From positions 1-6,805 of the forward strand of contig DAOVCF010000107.1 of NCBI GenBank assembly GCA_030670165.1: a DNA stretch of 6,805 nt, in the 5' to 3' direction. The stretch's first letter is position 1. Each line of letters begins with the position of its first letter. Made by a program: the position numbers and the translations under genes. Under the pieces are notes generated by a model that was given only the letters and a program-made list of their open reading frames with translations, ran no database searches and was not told where the DNA came from. This stretch comes from Candidatus Stahliibacteriota bacterium (lineage in GTDB: Bacteria; Hydrothermota; Tepidihabitantia; B3-TA06). Below, piece after piece: positions 1-5,604 of the stretch.

Positions 1-2
1 AG

Positions 3-334
3 AGCAATCAGGAAGGCGGCGTAATCCAGATAGCTCTCTACATCTTTGTCGGTAAGGGCCAGTTTGTTTGTTTCCTCGAAGGCAAGCACTTTGAGGTAAC
101 GATAAACCGCACCGCTGTCCATTCGCCAAGTTTTTCCTTAAATCCTGCCTGGTCCTCTCGAAACCCGGTTATCCAGACGTCAAGCAGCTCGCCTCCTTCC
201 TCTTCGGAGACGCGCTCGCCGTCCACTGCAAGCTCAAGGCTCCATGCGTAGTCCCGTGAGTACCAATTCCCGTAAATCATCTGCGCCCAGGCGGCAACGA
301 CCATAAGTGCCAATATAATAACTAACTTACGTAT
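3..334 (-). pseudogene. Secreted hypothetical protein, 5' part; frameshifted and lacking a standard start; runs off the left edge
   Basis: Read from 334 downward, the frame begins with an ATA codon followed by RKLVIILALMVVAAWAQ, a textbook Sec signal peptide (basic n-region, hydrophobic core, A-x-A-like end). An AGGAG site lies about 5 bases before the ATA, which places the original start there. The first in-frame permitted start is a TTG at 313, inside the hydrophobic core and without a ribosome site. The frame reads sensibly to about position 130 (ending GFKEKLGE), then becomes low quality and stops at 38-40. From about 137 the -1 frame continues well as MDSGAVYRYLKVLAFEE and KLALTDKDVESYLDYAAFL to the window edge. 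The switch point is an A5 run (about 132-136), and one extra A would join the frames. I infer a pseudogene or assembly errors. The family is not recognised; a helical, exported protein is likely. Confidence 0.6.
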
Positions 335-374
335 CCTTGCTCCTCTCTAGGTTATGACCCAAGGATTCAGACAA
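327..374 (-). other. Possible 15-codon leader ORF before the secreted-protein gene
   Basis: A TTG at 374-372 lies 5 bases after a strong GGAGG site on the minus strand and opens a short frame (MSESLGHNLERSKDT) that stops with TAA at 329-327. It overlaps the first codons of the signal-peptide frame by eight bases. It might couple translation into a gene whose own start is ATA, or it may be chance. No homology is claimed. Confidence 0.2.
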
Positions 375-398
375 TCCAACCTCCTCGAAGGATTGAAC

Positions 399-426
399 CG
401 ATCCATCTATACGAGACGCTGGATCG
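399..426 (-). terminator. Weak hairpin downstream of the mscS-type gene
   Basis: Perfect 7-base arms CGATCCA (399-405) and TGGATCG (420-426) flank a 14-base loop, about 33 bases past the mscS stop. No T run follows in either direction, so intrinsic termination is doubtful. The rest of the 335-458 gap holds only the overlapping short repeats GGATT/AATCC and CAATCC/GGATTG (363-395). Confidence 0.25.
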
Positions 427-458
427 TCCGTAACCGTTAACATCTCAAAATCTATTCC

Positions 459-1379
459 CTAAACGAGTTTATTGCCTTTCTTGGATGATGCCAGCAGTTC
501 GGCCTCCTGGGGGCCAAGGGAGAGCGTAACCTGCGGAAAGGGTATCTCGATCCCGGCCTCATCAAAGCGTTTCTTGATGTAGCGGCGTGCCATGCGTCCG
601 GTATCCCACTGCTTGGCAGGCAGGGTCTTGATCCACAGTGCGACGTCAAGGGAGGAGGCGGCAAAGTCGTCTATCGCCTTGATCTGTGGGGTATCTATCA
701 GATAAGGACCGATAGCCTCGTCTGATTTAAGGTCTTCGATCGCTTTGTGCAGCGCCTCGATAACCCGCTCGATATTTGAGCGGTAGGCAACCCCGACCTT
801 CACTATGGCCCGCGACCACTTCATGGACATGTTCTCTACCATCTTGATCTCGCCGTTTGGGACGGTGTAGAGGTGGCCGTCGAGACCGCGTATCTGGGTT
901 ATCCTGAGATTCAGCACCTCGACCGTTCCAACCGCATCGCCGATTCGAACCACATCGCCGACCCTGAGTTGGTTCTCGACTATCAGGAAGATGCCGCCGA
1001 GGAGATCGCGCACCAGGTTCTGGGCACCGAAGCCGACGGCCACGCCTACCACGCCAAGACCGGCAAGGATGGGGCCGATGGCTATCCCAAGCTGACCAAG
1101 AACGGTGATACCCACAAGAACCCAGATAACTATCCCGGCCAGCACTCGCAGGGCGCCGAGCACGGTCTTTAAACGCTTGGCCCTGTCAATGGCCTCCGGC
1201 GTCTCGGCGGCCTCCGTCCTGCGCAGAGCACGTTTGATAAGGAATCCTACCAGCCAGGTAACCACTACGGCGATTACCATGGTTATGCCAATCTGGATGC
1301 CGGTGGAAAGCAGCCAGCCGCGGATCGCAGGCCAGGCTGTTGCTACAGATGCAAAAAAGTCCTTCAAATCCACCTCCAT
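459..1379 (-). CDS. Small-conductance mechanosensitive channel, MscS family
   Basis: An inner-membrane channel that opens under membrane tension and releases small solutes during osmotic downshock. From the ATG at 1379 it has 306 residues, close to E. coli MscS (286). It shows TM1 (about 23-47), TM2 (about 73-96) and the Gly/Ala-rich pore helix TM3 (about 98-134, with GPILAGLGVVGVAVGFGAQ and NLVRDLLGG). The beta domain follows, with VGDVVRIGDAVGTVEVLNLR and VPNGEI, then the alpha/beta C-terminal domain ending PFPQVTL plus a short tail. Start choice is open. The ATG at 1379 has no ribosome site, whereas a TTG at 1367 (giving MKDFFASVATAW) has TGGAGGTG just upstream (1378-1371). The TTG at 1367 is the better start by that signal and would give 302 residues. 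The gene has its own promoter at 1474-1501 and is divergent from the radical SAM gene. The family assignment is secure; the paralogue type is not. Confidence 0.95.
   Translation of the reverse strand: MEVDLKDFFASVATAWPAIRGWLLSTGIQIGITMVIAVVVTWLVGFLIKRALRRTEAAETPEAIDRAKRLKTVLGALRVLAGIVIWVLVGITVLGQLGIAIGPILAGLGVVGVAVGFGAQNLVRDLLGGIFLIVENQLRVGDVVRIGDAVGTVEVLNLRITQIRGLDGHLYTVPNGEIKMVENMSMKWSRAIVKVGVAYRSNIERVIEALHKAIEDLKSDEAIGPYLIDTPQIKAIDDFAASSLDVALWIKTLPAKQWDTGRMARRYIKKRFDEAGIEIPFPQVTLSLGPQEAELLASSKKGNKLV
1371..1378 (-). promoter_or_regulatory. Strong ribosome binding site inside the longest mscS reading frame
   Basis: On the minus strand the bases read TGGAGGTG, nearly fully complementary to the 16S 3' end, and end three bases before a TTG codon (1367-1365), with GGAGG five bases from it. 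This favours TTG at 1367 over ATG at 1379 or TTG at 1388 as the true start of the channel gene. Confidence 0.6.
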
Positions 1380-1473
1380 CAGGTTCAAGGATTAAAGATC
1401 GCTACGTTGTCTTTCAAAAGCAAGCAACTTACAGATCCAAAGAGTCTCCTTTATCTCCGAAGTACAGTCCCTA

Positions 1474-1501
1474 ATACTAAACACCTCGTGCGATGTGTCA
1501 A
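1474..1501 (-). promoter_or_regulatory. Promoter of the mscS-type gene with an internal dyad
   Basis: The minus strand has an exact TTGACA (1501-1496), a 16-base spacer and TAGTAT (1479-1474, 4/6 to TATAAT). Transcription would start near 1467 and give a leader of about 100 bases. The imperfect palindrome ACACnTCGnnCGAnGTGT (1481-1498, 14 of 18 positions symmetric) fills the spacer and overlaps the -35, as a repressor operator would. Confidence 0.55.
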
Positions 1502-1513
1502 GCTAATCAGTAA

Positions 1514-1533
1514 CACGAATTTGACAATTCGTG
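1514..1533. promoter_or_regulatory. Perfect inverted repeat over the -35 box (putative operator)
   Basis: CACGAATT (1514-1521) and AATTCGTG (1526-1533) are exact reverse complements separated by TGAC. The repeat encloses the TTGACA -35 of the radical SAM promoter, so a dimeric regulator bound here would block RNA polymerase. It is not an FNR box (TTGAT-N4-ATCAA), and I do not recognise the cognate regulator. Confidence 0.5.
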
Positions 1534-1547
1534 CACCGGCATATAAT
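1521..1547 (+). promoter_or_regulatory. Promoter of the radical SAM gene
   Basis: Exact TTGACA (1521-1526) and exact TATAAT (1542-1547), with a short 15-base spacer; shifting the -10 to TAATTA (1544-1549) gives 17. The predicted start near 1554 leaves a leader of about 64 bases before the ATG at 1618. The promoter also excludes the upstream GTG at 1531 as a start codon, because that codon lies inside it. Confidence 0.65.
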
Positions 1548-1617
1548 TAGAGTCGTGACAAGGAAAAACCCGCAGGTGAAAATCACAAAGACGCAATTTA
1601 CTGAGAGGAATCACTTT

Positions 1618-2886
1618 ATGAAAGAACCGGCGACTGAACCTGCGCCTCAAAGAGGTAAAGGAACGGTAAGTATGATAACTAAAAGAAGCGCCCTCATGAT
1701 GAGGAGATCGTTTGAAAAACAGACCTACCGGTTTACGCAAGCTCCACCGGCACAGTTCGGCAACTTCTTGGGGGTGTATCTCCACGTTCCTTTTTGCTAC
1801 AGAATGTGCTCATTCTGCCCGTTCTACAAGGAGCTTTTCTCTGAGGAGCTAAAGAACCGCTACCTGACGGCAATCCTTAAAGAAATTGATGACAGCGGCA
1901 TACATGGTCAGGCAAAGTGGGTTTACTTCGGTGGAGGCACACCCAACACGTTGTCGGTAAAAGAACTGGCCGGAATCGTTGATCATCTTAGGGTCAAGTT
2001 CAACATAGGAAGTCTGGGAATAGAGCTCCTTCCCAGCCTGCTTACAGATTGCTATCTCAGAGATTTGAGAAGGATAGGTTTCACTAAGATAAGCCTGGGG
2101 GTAGAAAGCTTCTCAGGGGAGGTGATTGGCAAAACCGGGCGCAAGCTTTCCGCCTGCCGGTTCATAGACGAGTTGGTTGAAACTGCAGCGTCCCTTGGGT
2201 TGTGGGTAAACGTTGATATGATGGTAGGGCTGGCTAATCAGAGCGCGGAGTCGTTTATAGACGATATCCACGAACTAACAGCAACCAGACCGAGCCAGAT
2301 TACCATCTATCCCTATATGGTGATACAAGGGGTAAAGGATACTCCAAGCATGTCCGATCAGGAACAGTTTGAGCTAATTGAGCAAGCGGCAGGGATACTC
2401 AAACAAGCCGGCTATGCCCGGAAAGGTGTGTGGATATTTGCCCAGGGAGACGACGTTTACGACTCCTCGCGCGACGAACTGACTCAGGACTATGTTGGAT
2501 TCGGGCCTGCAGCCTTCTCTACCTGCGGTAACTGGAAAGTGGTGAATCCTGAGTTGGGGATCTATCTTAGCAACCTTGAGCACAACAGGCGGTTGGCGTT
2601 CGTTGCTCCCAAGGCGCCCGCAGCAGACGAGTGGCGTGGATTCGCACGCATGATCTACGATCTGCATACTAAGCCCGATCATCGCTTTCCATTCTACATT
2701 AGAGTTTTCCTTTTGCTTCTCAAGGCAACCGGATACTCTAGAGGCAATAATCTTACCCCAAAAGGTCTGATGTTTGCCCACCACGTAACCAAATCCGTCG
2801 TCGAATCCCTGCCATTTCCGATTCAAAACCCGGCGGCGGTAGAAAATTATCAGGAATACCTGACTTACAAACAGAAATCCAACTAA
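1618..2886 (+). CDS. Radical SAM protein of the HemN/HemW-like family
   Basis: The ATG at 1618 follows AGAGGA at a spacing of about 8 bases and gives 422 residues, about the size of HemW. After a divergent basic N-terminus of about 45 residues comes LGVYLHVPFC with the 4Fe-4S cysteines C60, C64 and C67 (CxxxCxxC). Next are the glycine motif YFGGGTP (103-109), ISLGVESF (158-165, like HemN SLGVQSF), VNVDMMVGL (197-205, like LDLIYGLPGQ) and GFGPAAFS, matching the HemW C-terminal region. The enzyme should cleave SAM to a 5'-deoxyadenosyl radical. Members include coproporphyrinogen dehydrogenase, the HemW haem chaperone, the haem-degrading ChuW/HutW and class C methylases, so the substrate cannot be named. 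The family's usual E-x-NP-type motif is replaced by IELLPS. No porphyrin, haem-uptake or natural-product gene is adjacent. Superfamily certain, reaction unknown. Confidence 0.9.
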   Translation: MKEPATEPAPQRGKGTVSMITKRSALMMRRSFEKQTYRFTQAPPAQFGNFLGVYLHVPFCYRMCSFCPFYKELFSEELKNRYLTAILKEIDDSGIHGQAKWVYFGGGTPNTLSVKELAGIVDHLRVKFNIGSLGIELLPSLLTDCYLRDLRRIGFTKISLGVESFSGEVIGKTGRKLSACRFIDELVETAASLGLWVNVDMMVGLANQSAESFIDDIHELTATRPSQITIYPYMVIQGVKDTPSMSDQEQFELIEQAAGILKQAGYARKGVWIFAQGDDVYDSSRDELTQDYVGFGPAAFSTCGNWKVVNPELGIYLSNLEHNRRLAFVAPKAPAADEWRGFARMIYDLHTKPDHRFPFYIRVFLLLLKATGYSRGNNLTPKGLMFAHHVTKSVVESLPFPIQNPAAVENYQEYLTYKQKSN

Positions 2887-3068
2887 TCCTCCTCCGCTAC
2901 ATGATCAACCTCTCTCTGGTATCGGATCACAGGTGATCGACGGTACGGTGGTGTCTTGCTTTACCACCGAGATCATCAAACGACTTGCAACTCCAGCGCT
3001 GTCGTTACGGGAGGAAGGCCTACCTAAAAGCCAGCCCTATCCTTGACGGAACTACGACTGAGGCCCTA
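2887..3068. other. Intergenic stretch with two inverted repeats and no identified gene
   Basis: This gap between the radical SAM stop and the methyltransferase promoter has no convincing gene. It holds a near-palindrome GATCAC-AG-GTGATC (2925-2938) and a hairpin CGGTGGT (2946-2952)/ACCACCG (2963-2969) with a 10-base loop and no T run. A short minus-strand frame and a start-less plus-strand frame cross it, but neither has a ribosome site. It may contain the radical SAM transcription end or a remnant sequence. Confidence 0.3.
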
Positions 3069-3096
3069 TTGACATCTTAGATAAACGGCCTATCTT
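3069..3096 (+). promoter_or_regulatory. Promoter of the methyltransferase gene, implying a leaderless mRNA
   Basis: Exact TTGACA (3069-3074), a 16-base spacer and TATCTT (3091-3096, 4/6). Seven bases past the -10 falls on the ATG at 3103, so the transcript would begin at or very near the start codon. No Shine-Dalgarno site is present upstream of that ATG. Confidence 0.55.
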
Positions 3097-3102
3097 TAAA
3101 AT

Positions 3103-3762
3103 ATGGGGAGACCAAGGAACTCAGATTATTATGATAATATCTATTCAACCTCCGGAGAATACCGTCTCCACTATAGGGATTCCTATTACTACGTCCTCTG
3201 GACTCAGATCATGCAGTTCATAAAACGAATCGAGAATCCCAAGGTCCTGGAGATCGGATGCGGAACAGGTCAGTTTGCCAATTATCTTTACGACGAGGGT
3301 TATAGGGACTACCACGGCTTCGACTTCAGCCCGCGAGCCGTACGAATGGCAAAGGACGCGCTAAATTTTCCCTTCAAGGTTGGGGACGCTACGAATCCGA
3401 ATTGCTACGATTGCGATTACAATGCAGTTGTGGCGCTTGAAGTAATGGAACACGTGGCTGACGATCTCGCTGTTATTCGAAACATCAAACAGGGAACTTC
3501 AATCGTATTCAGCCTGCCCACATTCGACGATCCCGCCCATGTTCGAAGGTTCAAAACTCGACGCCGGATAATCAGGCGTTACTACAAGCTGGTTGACATA
3601 AGGGAGATAGTGCGTATCGGGGAATGGTTCGCGTGTTCCGGTGTGGTTGAGGGCTTTAAGCCCAAACTGATGAACCGCATCTTCAAAAGGCGGGGAGACA
3701 TCACCTTGAATTACATCGCAAAGGGGATATGCAGAAGAATCAAATGCCTCTTCGTCAAGTAA
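3103..3762 (+). CDS. Class I SAM-dependent methyltransferase
   Basis: A 219-residue cytosolic protein with the Rossmann methyltransferase core. Motif I is VLEIGCGTG (48-56), the acidic end of strand 2 is HGFDFS (71-76, D74 expected to hold the SAM ribose), motif II/III is GDATNPNCYDCDYNAVVALE (94-113), and post-motif EVMEHV (113-118) is typical of the Methyltransf_11/23/25 group. IVFSLPTFDDPAHVRRF then supplies strand 5 and the loop where Ubiquinone/menaquinone-type and sugar methyltransferases hold substrate. The C-terminus is short and very basic (KRR, RRIKCLFVK). The acceptor is unknown. It stands alone between its own promoter and a hairpin cluster. Start at 3103: no ribosome site, but the promoter position fits leaderless translation, and the next internal ATG (3211) would cut off the region before motif I. 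Confidence 0.9.
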   Translation: MGRPRNSDYYDNIYSTSGEYRLHYRDSYYYVLWTQIMQFIKRIENPKVLEIGCGTGQFANYLYDEGYRDYHGFDFSPRAVRMAKDALNFPFKVGDATNPNCYDCDYNAVVALEVMEHVADDLAVIRNIKQGTSIVFSLPTFDDPAHVRRFKTRRRIIRRYYKLVDIREIVRIGEWFACSGVVEGFKPKLMNRIFKRRGDITLNYIAKGICRRIKCLFVK

Positions 3763-3855
3763 CACGTGGCTGAGACACTCGGGTTCGCTTGGCATAATTC
3801 CACTCCGACAATAATTAACGGACCGGCGAAAAGCCAGCCTCGCTTTTATTTCTCC

Positions 3856-3908
3856 GATCTTTTTCGGCCAAAGGCCGAAAAAGGAGGATCTTTTTCTGCG
3901 ATCCTTTT
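3856..3908 (+). terminator. Hairpin cluster between methyltransferase and MFS genes (probable terminator)
   Basis: A perfect 11-base stem CTTTTTCGGCC (3859-3869)/GGCCGAAAAAG (3873-3883) has an AAA loop. A second stem AGGATC (3885-3890)/GATCCT (3900-3905) has a 9-base loop and is followed by further T. The 3' arm GAAAAAG (3877-3883) can instead pair with CTTTTTC (3890-3896), so the stems compete. GATCTTTTTC occurs twice (3856-3865, 3887-3896). Termination of methyltransferase transcription is the simplest role. A weaker AAAAGC/GCTTTT stem followed by TATTT lies just before it (3829-3847). Confidence 0.55.
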
Positions 3909-3937
3909 GCACTCTGGGTGAAAGGGAGCATTATTTA

Positions 3938-3965
3938 TTGACAATCCCTCCCCCTCGCATACACT
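3938..3965 (+). promoter_or_regulatory. Promoter of the MFS transporter gene
   Basis: Exact TTGACA (3938-3943), a 16-base spacer and TACACT (3960-3965, 4/6 to TATAAT). The predicted transcription start near 3972 is almost on the ATG of a short leader ORF (3974) and 58 bases before the transporter ATG. Confidence 0.55.
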
Positions 3966-3973
3966 AATGTTTA

Positions 3974-4033
3974 ATGTCTATCCAGTCGTCCCAAGATGAA
4001 CCCCTCCAGAGAAAGGCCGATCTAGCCGGATGA
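3974..4033 (+). CDS. Possible 19-codon leader ORF overlapping the MFS start
   Basis: An ATG at 3974, about two bases from the predicted transcription start, opens a frame MSIQSSQDEPLQRKADLAG. It stops with TGA at 4031-4033, overlapping the transporter ATG (4030-4032) as ATGA. The transporter ATG has only a distant, weak AAAGG (about 13 bases upstream), so translational coupling from this leader is a plausible way to start it. The peptide is hydrophilic, has no recognisable attenuation codon run and shows no homology I know. Chance is the alternative. Confidence 0.35.
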   Translation: MSIQSSQDEPLQRKADLAG

Positions 4034-5295
4034 AGAACTTCATCGAAAAGCGCAGGGATGGTCTGAAGCTTTTGTTTCGTGCCTTTAGCTATCGCAACTA
4101 CAGGCTTTACTTCACGGGACACGGGATTTCGCTTCTCGGCACGTGGATGCAGCGGGTGGCCGTAAACTGGCTGGTCTACCGGCTCACCGGCTCGGTGGCG
4201 ATTCTTGGCATGGTGGCGTTCGTCTCCCAGATCTCCAACTTCGTGATCAGTCCATTCGCCGGTGTGATGATTGACCGTGTAAGCCGCCGCCGCGTGATAC
4301 TCGTCACTCAAATACTGGCCACACTTCAGGCCGTGGCGCTGGCGGCACTCACCCTCACGAACACCATCCAGGTATGGCATATCTTCGCTTTGGTCTTTTT
4401 CTTCGGCCTCGTTCGATCGGTGGACAGCCCTGCGCGCAACGTGTTCGTCGTAGAGATGGTGGAGCGCAAGGAGAACCTGGGCTCGGCTATCGCTCTGAAC
4501 GCCGCCATGTTCAACATCGCCCGTCTGGTAGGGCCATCCATCGCAGGCATACTTCTCGCCCTGACAGGTGAAGGCGTCTGCTTCCTTGCAAACGCTGTAA
4601 CCTACCTTGCCATAATAGGTTGCCTTCTGGCCATGCAGCTTGAGCCGCGTGTGAACAACAAGAAGCCTGCGCCCGTTCTGCGCGATCTCAAGGAGGGCAT
4701 CGGCTACGCTTACAGCTGGGGGCCTATACGCTCGATCCTCCTCTTGATTTCGTTTATCGCCCTTGTCGGGCTGCCCTACCTGACCCTGATGCCGGTGATG
4801 GCTAAGGACGTACTTGGCGGCTCATCGAGCACTTACGGGTTCCTTATGGGTGCTGTAGGGATAGGGGCAGTTGCCGGGGCCCTGTTTTTGGGCACGCGCA
4901 AAAGCTTTGTTGGACTCTGGAAGGTGATCCCCGTAGCCACCGGCATCTTCGGAACGAGTATTGTAATCTTTTCCTTCTCCAGGAACTTGTACCTTTCTCT
5001 TGCGATGATGGCGTTTGCCGGGTTCGGGCAGATGGTGCAGTTTGCCTCGTGCAACACCGTTCTTCAGAACATCGTGGATGACGACAAGCGGGGCCGGGTG
5101 ATGAGCCTTTACACCATGTCCTTACTCGGCCTCCTGCCCTTCGGCCAGCTGCTGATGGCCACAGGGTTGGCTGAAAATATAGGCGCCCCCCTGACCCTCT
5201 TGATCGGAGGATGCGGGCTCATCCTGGCCGCAGTGGTGTTTTCTACACAGCTTGGCCACTTCCGGAGGATAGCTCCCTCTTCCCAAGGAGATTGA
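4030..5295 (+). CDS. Major facilitator superfamily exporter, MFS_3/EntS-like
   Basis: A 421-residue inner-membrane transporter, the usual size for a 12-helix MFS protein. It opens with the family signature FRAFSYRNYRLYF (16-28) and HGISLLGTWMQRVAVNWLVY (31-50), followed by motif A GVMIDRVSRRR (78-88) between helices 2 and 3. VRSVDSPARNVFVVEMV (128-144) and LNAAMFNIARLVGPSIAG (156-173) are strongly conserved in the EntS-like group. The second half repeats the pattern, with DDDKRGRVMSLYTM (350-363) as the second cytoplasmic loop. Known relatives export siderophores (enterobactin) or drugs by proton antiport. No siderophore genes are nearby, so the substrate is unknown. ATG at 4030 is the only start after an in-frame stop at 3997; it lacks a good ribosome site and overlaps a leader ORF. 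It converges on a truncated DUF3800 gene. Confidence 0.93.
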   Translation: MKNFIEKRRDGLKLLFRAFSYRNYRLYFTGHGISLLGTWMQRVAVNWLVYRLTGSVAILGMVAFVSQISNFVISPFAGVMIDRVSRRRVILVTQILATLQAVALAALTLTNTIQVWHIFALVFFFGLVRSVDSPARNVFVVEMVERKENLGSAIALNAAMFNIARLVGPSIAGILLALTGEGVCFLANAVTYLAIIGCLLAMQLEPRVNNKKPAPVLRDLKEGIGYAYSWGPIRSILLLISFIALVGLPYLTLMPVMAKDVLGGSSSTYGFLMGAVGIGAVAGALFLGTRKSFVGLWKVIPVATGIFGTSIVIFSFSRNLYLSLAMMAFAGFGQMVQFASCNTVLQNIVDDDKRGRVMSLYTMSLLGLLPFGQLLMATGLAENIGAPLTLLIGGCGLILAAVVFSTQLGHFRRIAPSSQGD

Positions 5296-5546
5296 TTGTG
5301 AGGTCGAGTGGAAGGTCGGTCTGCTTTTACCATGTGTATGATTGTTTCATGCAGGTCATCCAAGTCTCCTTTGAAATGTTTCCGCTTCAACGCATCCAAA
5401 CGATGACTGAACTCCTCGTAATCGTTCCCCCTTTTCATCATACACCCGATGAGTGCCAAGAATCTGTATGATGGTTCGGCCAATGATTCCGGATCACGGA
5501 AGACGTGATCCCCCGATTCGTCTACGTATAAGCGGTATCTTTCCAT
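5296..5546 (-). pseudogene. Truncated DUF3800 protein (N-terminal fragment)
   Basis: From ATG at 5546 the product reads MERYRLYVDESGDHVF, then YRFLALIGCMM, then EEFSHRLDALKRKHFKGD and DDLHETIIH. This is the DUF3800 N-terminal pattern: YxDESGD on strand 1 of an RNase H-like fold, a conserved second strand, and a helix ending K-x-x-HF before a D-D...LHR segment. Past IIH (about residue 71, position 5334) the expected RED-type residues and everything after them are absent. The frame stays open to 5109 but only antisense to the MFS gene, with low-quality sequence. Full members usually have about 200-300 residues. I infer a gene cut off by a past deletion or rearrangement at the MFS 3' end. DUF3800 genes often sit in defence or mobile neighbourhoods; no mobile element is seen here. 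It keeps an apparent promoter. Confidence 0.65.
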
Positions 5547-5550
5547 AATC

Positions 5551-5580
5551 TTAACATGTCTCTGACGGCCTATGTGTCAA
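5551..5580 (-). promoter_or_regulatory. Promoter of the DUF3800 remnant
   Basis: The minus strand has exact TTGACA (5580-5575) with TGTTAA (5556-5551, 3/6) 18 bases on, or TAAGAT further on. The hexamer begins 34 bases before the ATG at 5546, the same distance as at the methyltransferase gene. No ribosome site is seen. ATGTGTCAAGC around it also occurs at 1493-1503, in the mscS promoter. Confidence 0.4.
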
Positions 5581-5604
5581 GCGCAAACCTTTCCCATCCC
5601 CTAC

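Noticed and set aside
873..1395. Plus-strand open frames at 873-1172 and 1105-1395
   Set aside because: They lie opposite the well-conserved MscS coding sequence and have no recognisable domain.
1531..1617. N-terminal extension of the radical SAM protein from a GTG at 1531
   Set aside because: The GTG is inside the promoter and before the predicted transcription start; the ATG at 1618 has AGAGGA at good spacing.
2374..2826. 150-codon minus-strand frame opposite the radical SAM gene
   Set aside because: Antisense shadow of a conserved gene; no ribosome site or domain.
3770..3815. tRNA-like GGTTCG segment after the methyltransferase gene
   Set aside because: No pairing T-stem, acceptor stem or anticodon arm can be drawn around it.
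3026..3838. Shared AAAAGCCAGCC at about 3026 and 3828
   Set aside because: Only 11 bases, with no common flanking sequence; within chance expectation and not a supported repeat family.
3499..3912. 137-codon minus-strand frame over the methyltransferase 3' end
   Set aside because: Runs through the hairpin cluster and opposite conserved methyltransferase residues; low-quality composition.
3964..4380. 138-codon minus-strand frame over the MFS promoter and 5' end
   Set aside because: Covers the opposite-strand promoter and conserved MFS motifs; a shadow frame.
5109..5295. C-terminal part of the open DUF3800 frame
   Set aside because: It is antisense to conserved MFS helices and does not resemble the DUF3800 C-terminus, so it was left out of the fragment.
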